DNA of 16,086 nt from Candidatus Latescibacterota bacterium (GTDB lineage Bacteria > Latescibacterota > UBA2968 > UBA8231): assembly GCA_003529325.1 (NCBI GenBank), contig DPVW01000242.1, positions 12,302 to 28,387 of the forward strand. The letters are read 5' to 3'. Positions 1 to 6,834 of the stretch are shown here, one piece after another. Position 1 is the first letter of the stretch, and every line of letters starts with the position of its first letter. The translations under genes and the position numbers were made by a program. The notes beneath the pieces were generated by a model. That model had not been told where the DNA came from, did no database searches, and worked only from the letters and a program-made list of their open reading frames with translations.

Positions 1-456
1 GCCACCGAGATAGGACCCCACGTTGGGGGAGACACCCGCCTGCTCGAATGCTTCGAGCCAGTGGGCGAAGCGGGTCCACCCCCTCGACGCATCGACCCAA
101 TCGGCGATCACCTCACCGTAGATGTGCGTACTGATGCCACTGTCATTGCGCCCACACACAGGGGCGGGCGTCCACGCTTCCCCCATGATCTCGGTAGTGA
201 TACCCTGGGTGATCTTGGAGAGGCAGCGACCGTCGACCATCAGTGGATAGATCGAATGACTCTGGATGTCGATGAAACCGGGACAGATGATGGCGTCGGC
301 GACATCGATGACCTGCCGAGCCTGTGTGTGGGGAATCACGCCCGGTGCCGTGATGGCGGCGATCCTGTCGCCGGCGATGGCGACATCCCCGCGCCACCAG
401 GGATTGCCACTGCCATCGACGATACGACCGTTGATGAGCAAGCTGTCTGATTGCAT
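1..456 (-). CDS. N-acyl-D-amino-acid deacylase-like amidohydrolase, N-terminal part (3' end outside window)
   Basis: This is the first 152 residues of a metal-dependent amidohydrolase of the D-aminoacylase/dihydroorotase-like superfamily; the gene runs off the left edge. The N-terminus has the family's small beta domain (LLINGRIVDGSGNPWWRGDV, residues 6-25, then IAGDRIAAI) followed by the first barrel strand with CPGFIDIQSHS at 58-68. Most relatives have a D-x-H-x-H metal motif there; here the first His is Gln65 and only His67 remains. The segment TQGITTEIMGEAWTPAP (83-99) aligns with the place where classical D-aminoacylases carry a zinc-ligand Cys, but here there is Glu93. Known relatives hydrolyse N-acyl-D-amino acids or cyclic amides, so the substrate is unknown. 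The ATG at 456 lies 4 bp after the stop of the bicupin gene with no clear Shine-Dalgarno site, suggesting translational coupling at the end of the operon. It could belong to a related amidohydrolase subfamily rather than be a true deacylase. Confidence 0.85.
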   Translation of the reverse strand, partial: MQSDSLLINGRIVDGSGNPWWRGDVAIAGDRIAAITAPGVIPHTQARQVIDVADAIICPGFIDIQSHSIYPLMVDGRCLSKITQGITTEIMGEAWTPAPVCGRNDSGISTHIYGEVIADWVDASRGWTRFAHWLEAFEQAGVSPNVGSYLGG

Positions 457-460
457 CGCT

Positions 461-1231
461 TCAGCTGACGACGAGGTAGGACAACCAGCCTTCGTGCCGG
501 TCATTGAGAATCACGTGAGGTACGTTCTGCGGCAGATAGACCGTATCCCCTTCCTTCACCGGATGGGCGTCAAAACCGGCGACGACGGTACCCTCTCCCT
601 CGAGGATGTAGTAAATCTGCTCCTTGTCATCGTGCACATGGTAATCGGAAGCGTTGCCTTTGCTGACGGCCTGCCGGGCAAGATACCAGAAGGCGAGCAG
701 GCAGGGCTGATCGGTGACGGGGTCGTCATCATTTACGAGACGCTCGAGTAGTTGCCAGGTGACGGCATTACCGTGGACGCCCATGTTCGGCGAGGCGTCA
801 CGCCAGTTGAGTACACGGGCCTTGCCCAGCGGTTGACCCTCGGCCAGCTTTTCTTCGGGGACAGGGCAGGTGATGATGAGATACTGCATCCAATCCGGGT
901 TGTTCTCGCCGATGAGCTGATGGCCGACACCAGGGGGGAAGTAGGCGACAGAGCCCTCGCTCACCGGGAAACGATCCTCCTCGATGAGGACTTCCGCCTC
1001 CCCGGAGAGGATGTAGTAGTACTGCTCCGCCTGGGCATGGGCGTGATAATCTGTACTCTTGCCCCCCTGCAAAGAATGGCCGGCGAAGCCGCTGGCCATG
1101 GTGAGGCAGTTGAATGGCGAAGGATCGTCTGCTTTTACCGGGCTGAGGATGGGCCAGACGATGGCGTTGTCGTGACCGAGGTAGGATTCTGAGTCTCGCC
1201 AGTTGCGCACTACGGCGCGAGGGTTGTTCAC
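461..1231 (-). CDS. Bicupin (two tandem cupin_2 domains)
   Basis: This 256-residue soluble protein consists of two cupin barrels from an internal duplication. Domain 1 (about 5-125) has the metal-binding motif DYHAHAQAEQYYYILSGEAE at 61-80 (His63, His65, Glu69) with the second-motif His104 in PPGVGHQLI. Domain 2 (about 138-256) has DYHVHDDKEQIYYILEGEG at 197-215 (His198, His200, Glu204) and His239 in PQNVPHVIL. Each half opens with a similar stretch, VVRNWRDSESYLG and VLNWRDASPNMG. All metal ligands are intact in both halves, so both sites probably bind a divalent metal. Bicupins include oxalate decarboxylases, gentisate-type dioxygenases, isomerases and sugar-binding proteins; none can be assigned here. 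The start is GTG at 1231, fixed by an AAAGGAG Shine-Dalgarno site 6 bases upstream that overlaps the stop of the dioxygenase gene. The gap to that gene is 12 bp. Confidence 0.88.
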   Translation of the reverse strand: MNNPRAVVRNWRDSESYLGHDNAIVWPILSPVKADDPSPFNCLTMASGFAGHSLQGGKSTDYHAHAQAEQYYYILSGEAEVLIEEDRFPVSEGSVAYFPPGVGHQLIGENNPDWMQYLIITCPVPEEKLAEGQPLGKARVLNWRDASPNMGVHGNAVTWQLLERLVNDDDPVTDQPCLLAFWYLARQAVSKGNASDYHVHDDKEQIYYILEGEGTVVAGFDAHPVKEGDTVYLPQNVPHVILNDRHEGWLSYLVVS

Positions 1232-1237
1232 AAGGGT

Positions 1238-1244
1238 CTCCTTT
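1238..1244 (-). promoter_or_regulatory. Ribosome binding site of the bicupin gene
   Basis: On the minus strand AAAGGAG lies 6 bases before the GTG at 1231. It is the strongest ribosome binding site in this operon and its 5' base is the last base of the preceding TAA stop codon. It supports the GTG start and suggests that the bicupin is initiated independently and perhaps at a higher rate than its overlapping neighbours. Confidence 0.7.
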
Positions 1245-2188
1245 TACGGTGTGTGAGTTGTGAGTGGTGCTTGACTCTGGGCCCAGGCCTGCAATGGGAT
1301 GTCCTCGTCCTGAGGCCGCCAGTAGCGGGACACGGGATGTATCTCCGGGTCATCACCGTCATAGCTCGTCCGTCCCGAGCCTAACTCGCCCAGCAGTTGG
1401 CGTTGGACCGGAGTGCAGGGTGCGAGCACGCTGTCCGACTGGTGATCGAAGTCGGAGGGGCGCATCCAGCGTGGATGATATCCGTAGTAAAGGCAGCGCC
1501 TGGCCTGAGTCGACAGATTCGGCTGCAAGGCATGCAGCAACTGCGTGCGCCATACCAGGGCCGTACCCGGACGCACATTGACACTGACGATGTTGGCGGG
1601 GTCGATGTGCCGTCGCCCATCCGCCGCGGTGGGCTGGGTGGACAAGTGGCTGCCGCGGACGACACAGATCTCGCCACTGTTCGGTGCCGTCAGGTCCGTG
1701 AGGTAATAGCCAATCTTCATCTCCATGAAGGGGAGCACGCCACCGACCCGAGGCCAGCCGAAGTTGGGACCGTCGGAATGCCAGGGGAAGAAGCTGTCGG
1801 GGGCGCCCAATTCATGGCCCTTTGCGTCATCGCTCTGTGGCGGGCGTACGTCAGCGTGGGATGTACGCAACTGCACGTTGACCCCCATGAGATCGACGAC
1901 AAATCGAAGCATCAGTGGGTGGTCGACCAAGCGCAGAAAAATAGGGTCCAGGGCGACGGCGTTGCGCATCTGGAATGCTTCGTGTGCACCCAGATCCTGC
2001 TCACTTTTGCAGCGCGCATAACGATCGTCGACGACACCGAGCAATTCGGCAACTTCCTCCGGCGACAGCGCATCTTCAACGAGGAAGAAGCCGTCCTCGT
2101 CGAAGCGGTGGCGCTGTTCGTCAGTCAACGCCAGCGGTGGCCTGGGTTCGGCGACCGGGCCATGTGGAGTCGGCGCCCGCACGGTCAT
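1244..2188 (-). CDS. Phytanoyl-CoA dioxygenase (PhyH) family non-haem iron oxygenase
   Basis: This is a 314-residue 2-oxoglutarate/Fe(II)-dependent oxygenase of the PhyH family. The N-terminus reads LTDEQRHRFDEDGFFLVEDALSPEE in register with the family opening (a tyrosine or phenylalanine after DG, then the first helix), starting near residue 21. The iron-binding triad is visible: His137 and Asp139 in FPWHSDGPNFG, and the distal His219 in TQLLHALQPN, with Arg230/231 placed to bind the 2-oxoglutarate carboxylate. The stretch AAPNSGEICVVRGSHL (about 168-182, beginning TAPNSGE) is the usual G-x-L-x-V-x-P-G-S-H-like strand. The family hydroxylates acyl-CoAs, amino acids, ectoine and small metabolites, so the substrate is open. 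An in-frame ATG exists at 2284, but the ATG at 2188 is preferred: it begins where the conserved domain begins and forms a 4-bp ATGA overlap with the upstream oxidoreductase stop. There is no Shine-Dalgarno site, consistent with coupling. Confidence 0.9.
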   Translation of the reverse strand: MTVRAPTPHGPVAEPRPPLALTDEQRHRFDEDGFFLVEDALSPEEVAELLGVVDDRYARCKSEQDLGAHEAFQMRNAVALDPIFLRLVDHPLMLRFVVDLMGVNVQLRTSHADVRPPQSDDAKGHELGAPDSFFPWHSDGPNFGWPRVGGVLPFMEMKIGYYLTDLTAPNSGEICVVRGSHLSTQPTAADGRRHIDPANIVSVNVRPGTALVWRTQLLHALQPNLSTQARRCLYYGYHPRWMRPSDFDHQSDSVLAPCTPVQRQLLGELGSGRTSYDGDDPEIHPVSRYWRPQDEDIPLQAWAQSQAPLTTHTP

Positions 2189-3219
2189 CGAGCAGAGCCG
2201 CCGATCGAGCCGTCGGCGAGCATCGTCAGCAGCGCCGAGTCGTCGACGTCCAGGGGAAGAACGACGCGCCCCCGTCGTCTGCATGATTCGTAGGTGGCAA
2301 AGATGAGTTCCGTAGCGCGCAGCGCCTTGTGACTGGACAATTCGGGTTCGGCGCCACTTTCCATGCAGTCCACGAGGTTGCTGACGCTGGCGATGGTATG
2401 TTCCGACACGGGCACACCGAGGGTGAGTTCAGGGTCCGTCCACTTGCCGTCACGCACCAATCGCACGGGGTGTTCAGCCTTGCCGCCAGGTGTGACCTCG
2501 ACAACACCTTGAGAGCCGATGAGTCGGTTCTGCAGATTGCCGAAGCCGGTCTCGCCGGTGACCAGCAACCCTTCGACGTCGTTGGCGAAGTGGATCCATG
2601 AGATACCACTGGTGTCGAGGGCGACGCCAAATACCTCGTGCTTTTTATCCACCGAGATCTGGCCGATCACCCATTCTGCCGGTGTTTCCTCGTTGAAGAA
2701 GAACATCATGTCGAACCAGTGGGTTCCCCAGTCGAACATATTCGGGCAGGAGGCCTCGATGCGTTGCAGTTCACCAATGGCGCCGTCACGCACCAGTTGC
2801 CGTGCCGATTGGAAGGTGTCACCGAAGCGTCGTTGATGGCAGAACGTGAGCAGGATGCCATGGCTGTCACAGGCGGCATGCATGGCGCGGGCGTCCCCCC
2901 AGGTGGGGGCCATCGGTTTTTCCGCATGGATTGCGCGGGCGCCAGAGGCGGCGGCGGCTTCGACCATCTCACGATGGAAGTGGGGCCAGGTACAGACGCT
3001 GACGATGTCCGGCGATTCAGCATCCAGCATCTCGTGATAGTCGTCGTACTTGGCGGATACTTCGTACGACTCGGCGAAGGCGTCACGAGCCTCCGGCGAT
3101 GGGTCAGCGCAGGCGACGATCGTTGTGCGCGGGTCGACAGTATATCCCTCGGCGTGCGATCGACCACGTCCACCGCAGCCGATGATGGCGGCCTTCAAGT
3201 TTGTGGCATTGGCTGACAA
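2185..3219 (-). CDS. Gfo/Idh/MocA family NAD(P)-dependent oxidoreductase (operon copy)
   Basis: This is a 344-residue dehydrogenase with an N-terminal Rossmann fold (AAIIGCGGRGRSHAEGY, residues 10-26) and the family signature HAEKPMAPTW, Glu100-Lys101-Pro102, whose Lys is the usual catalytic residue. A WGTHWFDMMFFF motif (His167, Asp170) supplies the second pair of catalytic residues and leads into the alpha/beta C-terminal domain. Members oxidise or epimerise sugars, inositols and sugar acids using NAD(P). An in-frame ATG at 3378 would add about 53 residues of Arg-rich, non-homologous-looking sequence buried in the sulfatase gene. The better start is TTG at 3219, 8 bases after an AGGGG site (3228-3232), giving a normal family length. 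The gene begins 29 bp after the sulfatase stop and overlaps the dioxygenase start by 4 bp (ATGA). Its substrate is presumably an intermediate of the operon's pathway. Confidence 0.9.
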   Translation of the reverse strand: MSANATNLKAAIIGCGGRGRSHAEGYTVDPRTTIVACADPSPEARDAFAESYEVSAKYDDYHEMLDAESPDIVSVCTWPHFHREMVEAAAASGARAIHAEKPMAPTWGDARAMHAACDSHGILLTFCHQRRFGDTFQSARQLVRDGAIGELQRIEASCPNMFDWGTHWFDMMFFFNEETPAEWVIGQISVDKKHEVFGVALDTSGISWIHFANDVEGLLVTGETGFGNLQNRLIGSQGVVEVTPGGKAEHPVRLVRDGKWTDPELTLGVPVSEHTIASVSNLVDCMESGAEPELSSHKALRATELIFATYESCRRRGRVVLPLDVDDSALLTMLADGSIGGSAR

Positions 3220-3222
3220 ATT

Positions 3223-3233
3223 CTCTTCCCCTC
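3223..3233 (-). promoter_or_regulatory. Ribosome binding site deciding a TTG start
   Basis: The minus strand reads GAGGGGAAGAG here, 3 to 13 bases before TTG at 3219. The AGGGG core is 8 bases from the start codon. No in-frame ATG lies between here and the conserved Rossmann motif, so this site is the main argument for a TTG start. Confidence 0.6.
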
Positions 3234-3248
3234 GATTTCTGCAATGTG

Positions 3249-4673
3249 TCAAATCGCCGGCGGTGGTTCCCACTCGGCATTCGGTTGCGGGATTTTCGCT
3301 TCCACCGACTCGCGCCACGTGGCGAGACGTTCGTGCAGATCGCGCTCGACATCTGGGTGCTCCGTTGCGAGGTCGCACTCTTCTGATAGGTCATCACTCA
3401 AATTGTAGAGCTCGCGGCGGTTGTCCTCGAAGAACTCGATGAGCTTCCAGTCCCCGGCACGAATCGAAGAACCGGGAGTGCCACCCTGGTTGCCGTAGTG
3501 CGGGTAGTGCCAGAAGATTGCATCCCGTGCAATCGCGTCGGCTCCGCGCAACAATGGCAGGATGGATGTGCCGTCTACGTGCTGCTGCGGTCTTGATGGC
3601 AGGCCAGCAGCTTCCAGTAGCGTGGGGTAGAAGTCCGGCGTCGTCACCGGCACACAGCAGCTGCTGCCGCCGGTGATATGCCCCGGCCATTTGATTATGA
3701 GTGGTTCGCGCGTGCCGCCCTCGTACATCCAGCCCTTGCCCTCCGCGAGTGGGGCGTTGCAGGTCGGTGATCCCTCGGAGGTGGCGAGTCCGCCATTGTC
3801 GGAGGTGAATACGACGATCGTGTCCTGCCCCTTGCCATTGCGTTCCAGCGCCTGCAATACACGGCCGATGTTCTCGTCGAGGGAGTCGATCATGGCTGCA
3901 TACACCGGGTCTGAATGCAGCAGGCGCCGGCGCACCCGTTGCCCCTTCTTGTGTTCACACGGGAAATACTCGCCGTCGACGAAGGTCTCGAAGCGATCGA
4001 GACCGAGGCGCTTCGCCTTGTCCGCGTATCTCTCCGTACGGTCCGCCTTTGCCTGGATCGGTGTGTGCACCGAATAGTACCAGAGATTCAGGAAGAAGGG
4101 CTGATCACCGACGTTGTCGATGAGATCGACGGCGCGGTCCGTCAGGTAGTCGGTGAGATAGGTATCTGGCGCGACGTCCGTATCGATGAGTGGTTCGATC
4201 GACCAGGGGCTGAAATAACCACCTTTCCCCGGCGACCCCATATGACAACCGCCGACGTTGACATCGAAGCCGTGATCCTGCGGTAAGTGCCCCTCACCGC
4301 CGAGGTGCCACTTGCCGACGTGCCACGTCGCATACCCGCCGTCGCGCAAGGCGCTGGCGAGGCTTGTTTCTGAAGTGGGTAGATCACGCAGATAGGGCAC
4401 GTCGATGACATGGCCGCGGGGTGCCGGGCGAGCATCACCCCAATGAATCCAGTCCGTGATCCCCACGGTGGCGGGGTATTTGCCGGTCAGTAGACTCGCC
4501 CGCGTTGGGGAACAGACCGGACAGGCGGCGTAGCCGTCGGTGAAGCGCATGCCGTCGGCGCAGAGAGCGTCGATGTGTGGCGTTTCGTAGTACTCGGAGC
4601 CACAGCAGGACAGGTCGGTCCAACCCATGTCGTCGATGAGGATGAACAGGATGTTCGGTGGGGCCTGGTTCAC
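3249..4673 (-). CDS. Sulfatase (arylsulfatase-like, formylglycine type), no signal peptide
   Basis: This is a 474-residue type I sulfatase. Metal ligands Asp14-Asp15 are in ILIDDMGWTDL; the formylglycine motif is CSPTRASLLTG at Cys54 to Gly64 (C-x-P-x-R), so Cys54 should be oxidised by a formylglycine-generating enzyme encoded elsewhere. Further family landmarks are GKWHLGG (Lys121, His123), a histidine at 203 in SVHTPI, SDNGG (Asp292, Asn293) and GKGWMYEGG (Lys313). The C-terminal RAGDWKLIEF strand is typical. Family members hydrolyse sulfate esters of sugars, aryl alcohols or choline. The start is GTG at 4673, forming a GTGA overlap with the kinase stop; AGAGGG lies just upstream, and the longer ATG at 4820 would prepend Arg/His-rich sequence read from inside the kinase gene. 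The protein begins directly with the catalytic strand, so it has no signal peptide and probably acts in the cytoplasm. It may act on an imported sulfated sugar or metabolite. Confidence 0.93.
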   Translation of the reverse strand: MNQAPPNILFILIDDMGWTDLSCCGSEYYETPHIDALCADGMRFTDGYAACPVCSPTRASLLTGKYPATVGITDWIHWGDARPAPRGHVIDVPYLRDLPTSETSLASALRDGGYATWHVGKWHLGGEGHLPQDHGFDVNVGGCHMGSPGKGGYFSPWSIEPLIDTDVAPDTYLTDYLTDRAVDLIDNVGDQPFFLNLWYYSVHTPIQAKADRTERYADKAKRLGLDRFETFVDGEYFPCEHKKGQRVRRRLLHSDPVYAAMIDSLDENIGRVLQALERNGKGQDTIVVFTSDNGGLATSEGSPTCNAPLAEGKGWMYEGGTREPLIIKWPGHITGGSSCCVPVTTPDFYPTLLEAAGLPSRPQQHVDGTSILPLLRGADAIARDAIFWHYPHYGNQGGTPGSSIRAGDWKLIEFFEDNRRELYNLSDDLSEECDLATEHPDVERDLHERLATWRESVEAKIPQPNAEWEPPPAI

Positions 4674-5638
4674 GATACCCTCTCGTCTTTGGCAGGATTG
4701 CCCTCGATCAGCGCCTCGATGCGTTGTCTCGTGGGCAGGGCAACACCGAAGTGGCCCATGGCGGTGACGGCGATGGCACCTGCGGCGTTGGCGAAGGCGC
4801 CGATGCGATCCGGGTCCCAATTTTTCAGGAAGCCGACCATGGTCGCTGCGGCGTGACAGTCACCGGCACCGGTAGGCTCGACGACGTCTACTCTGTATCC
4901 GGGACAGAACACGGGCTCTCTATCCCCCTCGGTCAATACGACGCAGCCTTCTGCGGCAAGTGTCACCGCCACCAGCTTCGGCCCGCGGGCGCGGAGTTCG
5001 CGGGCGGCGTCGAAGGCCTCTTCCTTGCCCGTGATGGCTGCAGCCTCCTCCAGCGTTGGCGTCACGACGTCGGCGCTGGCGAGGGCCTCTTCGAAGGCGT
5101 CGGCCGTCTCCGTAGATCCCAATATGGAACGTATGTTCGGGTCGAAGGAGATGGGAACGCCGGCAGCACGGGCGGTGGCCATCGCCACTCGCGAAGTTTC
5201 AAGCGCGGATGCACTGATCTGCATCGTCGTGCCCGGCACGTGCAGGGCAGCGGCGCTGGCTATTGCCTCCGCGTCGATGTCGGCGGGCGTCAACGCCGTC
5301 GCCGCCGAGTCTCGGCGATGGAAGATCAGGTGGGTCTGGCCGTCGATGCACTCGTGAAAACAGAGGCCGATCTGTCGCGACTCGATCTGGCGGATGGCGG
5401 ATACATCGACATTCTCCTCGACGAGGGCAGCGATCATGAAATCACTGAAGGGGTCTGTGCCGACATGGGTGATCAACGCCGCATCGTGGCCACAGCGCAC
5501 GGCGGCAGCGGCATAGGTGGCGGGTCCGCCTCCGGCATATTTGTGCCACTGACTGGCGGCGTGCATGCTGGCCCCCACGGGTTCCGGCATGAACTCGACC
5601 AGGGCCTCTCCCAGCGCCAGGATGGGACCATCGGTCAT
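4670..5638 (-). CDS. PfkB-family carbohydrate kinase (2-keto-3-deoxygluconate kinase-like)
   Basis: This 322-residue kinase has both PfkB signatures: KYAGGGPATYAAAAVRCG (33-50) and VVEPTGAGDCHAAATMVGFL (252-271), with Asp260 as catalytic base and the anion hole GAG at 257-259. The usual Asp-Thr before TGAGD is replaced by Glu-Pro. Between them are FHRRDSAATALTPADID (106-122) and ISFDPNIRSIL (163-173), which match positions conserved in 2-keto-3-deoxygluconate kinases and related sugar-acid kinases. It would use ATP to phosphorylate a sugar or keto-deoxy sugar acid. The ATG at 5638 is preferred over 5839 because it begins at the conserved ILALGEALVEF strand, overlaps the E2 stop by 4 bp (ATGA) and has GGAG about 7 bases upstream. 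Placement between a 2-oxoacid dehydrogenase and a sulfatase suggests a step between desulfation or dehydration of a sugar and carbon-carbon cleavage. Ribokinase- or fructokinase-type activity cannot be excluded. Confidence 0.88.
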   Translation of the reverse strand: MTDGPILALGEALVEFMPEPVGASMHAASQWHKYAGGGPATYAAAAVRCGHDAALITHVGTDPFSDFMIAALVEENVDVSAIRQIESRQIGLCFHECIDGQTHLIFHRRDSAATALTPADIDAEAIASAAALHVPGTTMQISASALETSRVAMATARAAGVPISFDPNIRSILGSTETADAFEEALASADVVTPTLEEAAAITGKEEAFDAARELRARGPKLVAVTLAAEGCVVLTEGDREPVFCPGYRVDVVEPTGAGDCHAAATMVGFLKNWDPDRIGAFANAAGAIAVTAMGHFGVALPTRQRIEALIEGNPAKDERVS

Positions 5639-6834
5639 TCGCCCTCTCCGTCGTTGTCGATGAGTCGTGCAGGTTCTTCCAGCCAACCCTTCAGTGACTG
5701 CAGAAAGGCGGCAGCGCCAGCGCCATCGACGGCACGGTGGTCGCAGGCAAGGCAGAGCGTCATCTGCTCGCGCACGACGGCGGCGCCAGCAACGGCGATG
5801 ACACGCTCGCCGCTGCGCCCGACGGCGAGGATGGCGCACTCAGGTGGGTTGATGATTGGCAGGAATCGTTCGACGCCGTACCCGGCAAGACTAGTGATGG
5901 TAAAGGTTGGTGACGGTTTCTGTGCCACGACGCCAGCGCGCGCCGCGTCGATCGCCTGGTGGCGTAAGGCGGCAAGCTCAGGGAGGCTGTGACGGTCGGC
6001 ATCCGCCAGGGCGGGGACCAGAATGCCACCATCGACGGCGACGGCGAGCCCGATATGGCAGCCCGCCTTGAGTACGATTTCCCGTTCACCCACGTGCGCA
6101 TTGAGGCGCTCGTGCTGGCGCAGGGACCGAGCCGTGGCGGCGACGATGAGGTCGGTGAGGGAGAGGGCTGGATCGGCGCCGAGTTTGGTCCGCAGTTGCT
6201 GTGCGTCGGTTACGTCGACGTCGATGAAGAGATAGAAATGCGGCACACTGCGGGCACTGAGGCTCATACGCTCGGCGATGGCGGCACGCAGTCGGCCATG
6301 GGGCTCGACTCGATCTCTGCCCTCCACGACAGGTTCAATGCCAACCATGACGGGTGTGGCGCCGGATTCGGCCAGCGCGGCACTGAGGACATCCCGTTTT
6401 ATGATTCGCCCCCCAGGGCCCGTGCCACGGATCCGGGTAAGATCGACGAGGAGCTGTCGTGCCACTCGTCGTGCCGATGGCGAGGCGGCGCGACCTGCCG
6501 ATGTCGCCGTAGCAGTCCTGGGTGCCATCCGGGGTGCAAGGTCGACACCAAAGAGCGGTGCTTCGACACCGGCAATCGGTGTGGCGGCAATGCTCTCTCC
6601 GGGCTCACCGATCCAGGCGATGGCGTCCAGCACCTGTGCCTGCTGCCCGGCGGGGCAATCGATGCGCAGCAACACACCAGACCCCTCGGCGGTGACCTCG
6701 AAGGCGGCCTTCTCTGATTCGACGACAGCGAGGACGTCACCCCGTTGCACGCGATCCCCTTCGACAATCGACCACTCCAACAGGATACCGGTCGTCAGAT
6801 TCTCGCCCACTTGTGGCATACGTACCGCGATCAT
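5635..6834 (-). CDS. 2-oxoacid/acetoin dehydrogenase E2, dihydrolipoamide acyltransferase
   Basis: The 399 residues follow classic E2 order. A single lipoyl domain at 1-78 has Lys42 in VVESEKAAFEV as the lipoylation site. A flexible Ala/Pro/Thr-rich linker (about 80-116) precedes the peripheral subunit-binding domain at 117-153 (ASPSARRVARQLLVDL, then GTGPGGRIIKRDVL). The acyltransferase domain runs from about 180 to the end, with the catalytic DHRAVDG motif (His366, Asp370). It transfers an acyl group from the E1-bound intermediate to CoA via lipoamide. The ATG at 6834 overlaps the E1 beta stop as ATGA; I see no strong Shine-Dalgarno site. Having one lipoyl domain and separate E1 subunits resembles acetoin dehydrogenase or branched-chain-type complexes more than proteobacterial pyruvate dehydrogenase. 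No E3 gene is present in the window. Confidence 0.93.
   Translation of the reverse strand: MIAVRMPQVGENLTTGILLEWSIVEGDRVQRGDVLAVVESEKAAFEVTAEGSGVLLRIDCPAGQQAQVLDAIAWIGEPGESIAATPIAGVEAPLFGVDLAPRMAPRTATATSAGRAASPSARRVARQLLVDLTRIRGTGPGGRIIKRDVLSAALAESGATPVMVGIEPVVEGRDRVEPHGRLRAAIAERMSLSARSVPHFYLFIDVDVTDAQQLRTKLGADPALSLTDLIVAATARSLRQHERLNAHVGEREIVLKAGCHIGLAVAVDGGILVPALADADRHSLPELAALRHQAIDAARAGVVAQKPSPTFTITSLAGYGVERFLPIINPPECAILAVGRSGERVIAVAGAAVVREQMTLCLACDHRAVDGAGAAAFLQSLKGWLEEPARLIDNDGEGE

Noticed and set aside
2189..2284. Upstream in-frame start of the PhyH gene at 2284
   Set aside because: It adds Arg-rich residues encoded inside the Gfo/Idh gene, while the ATG at 2188 gives a 4-bp overlap typical of this operon.
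1397..2293. 298-residue plus-strand open reading frame
   Set aside because: It is antisense to the PhyH gene, which has a complete iron-binding triad and an operon-consistent start.
4658..5992. 444-residue plus-strand open reading frame
   Set aside because: It is antisense to the kinase and E2 genes, whose motifs are intact; its own sequence is Gly/Arg-rich low-complexity translation with no motif.
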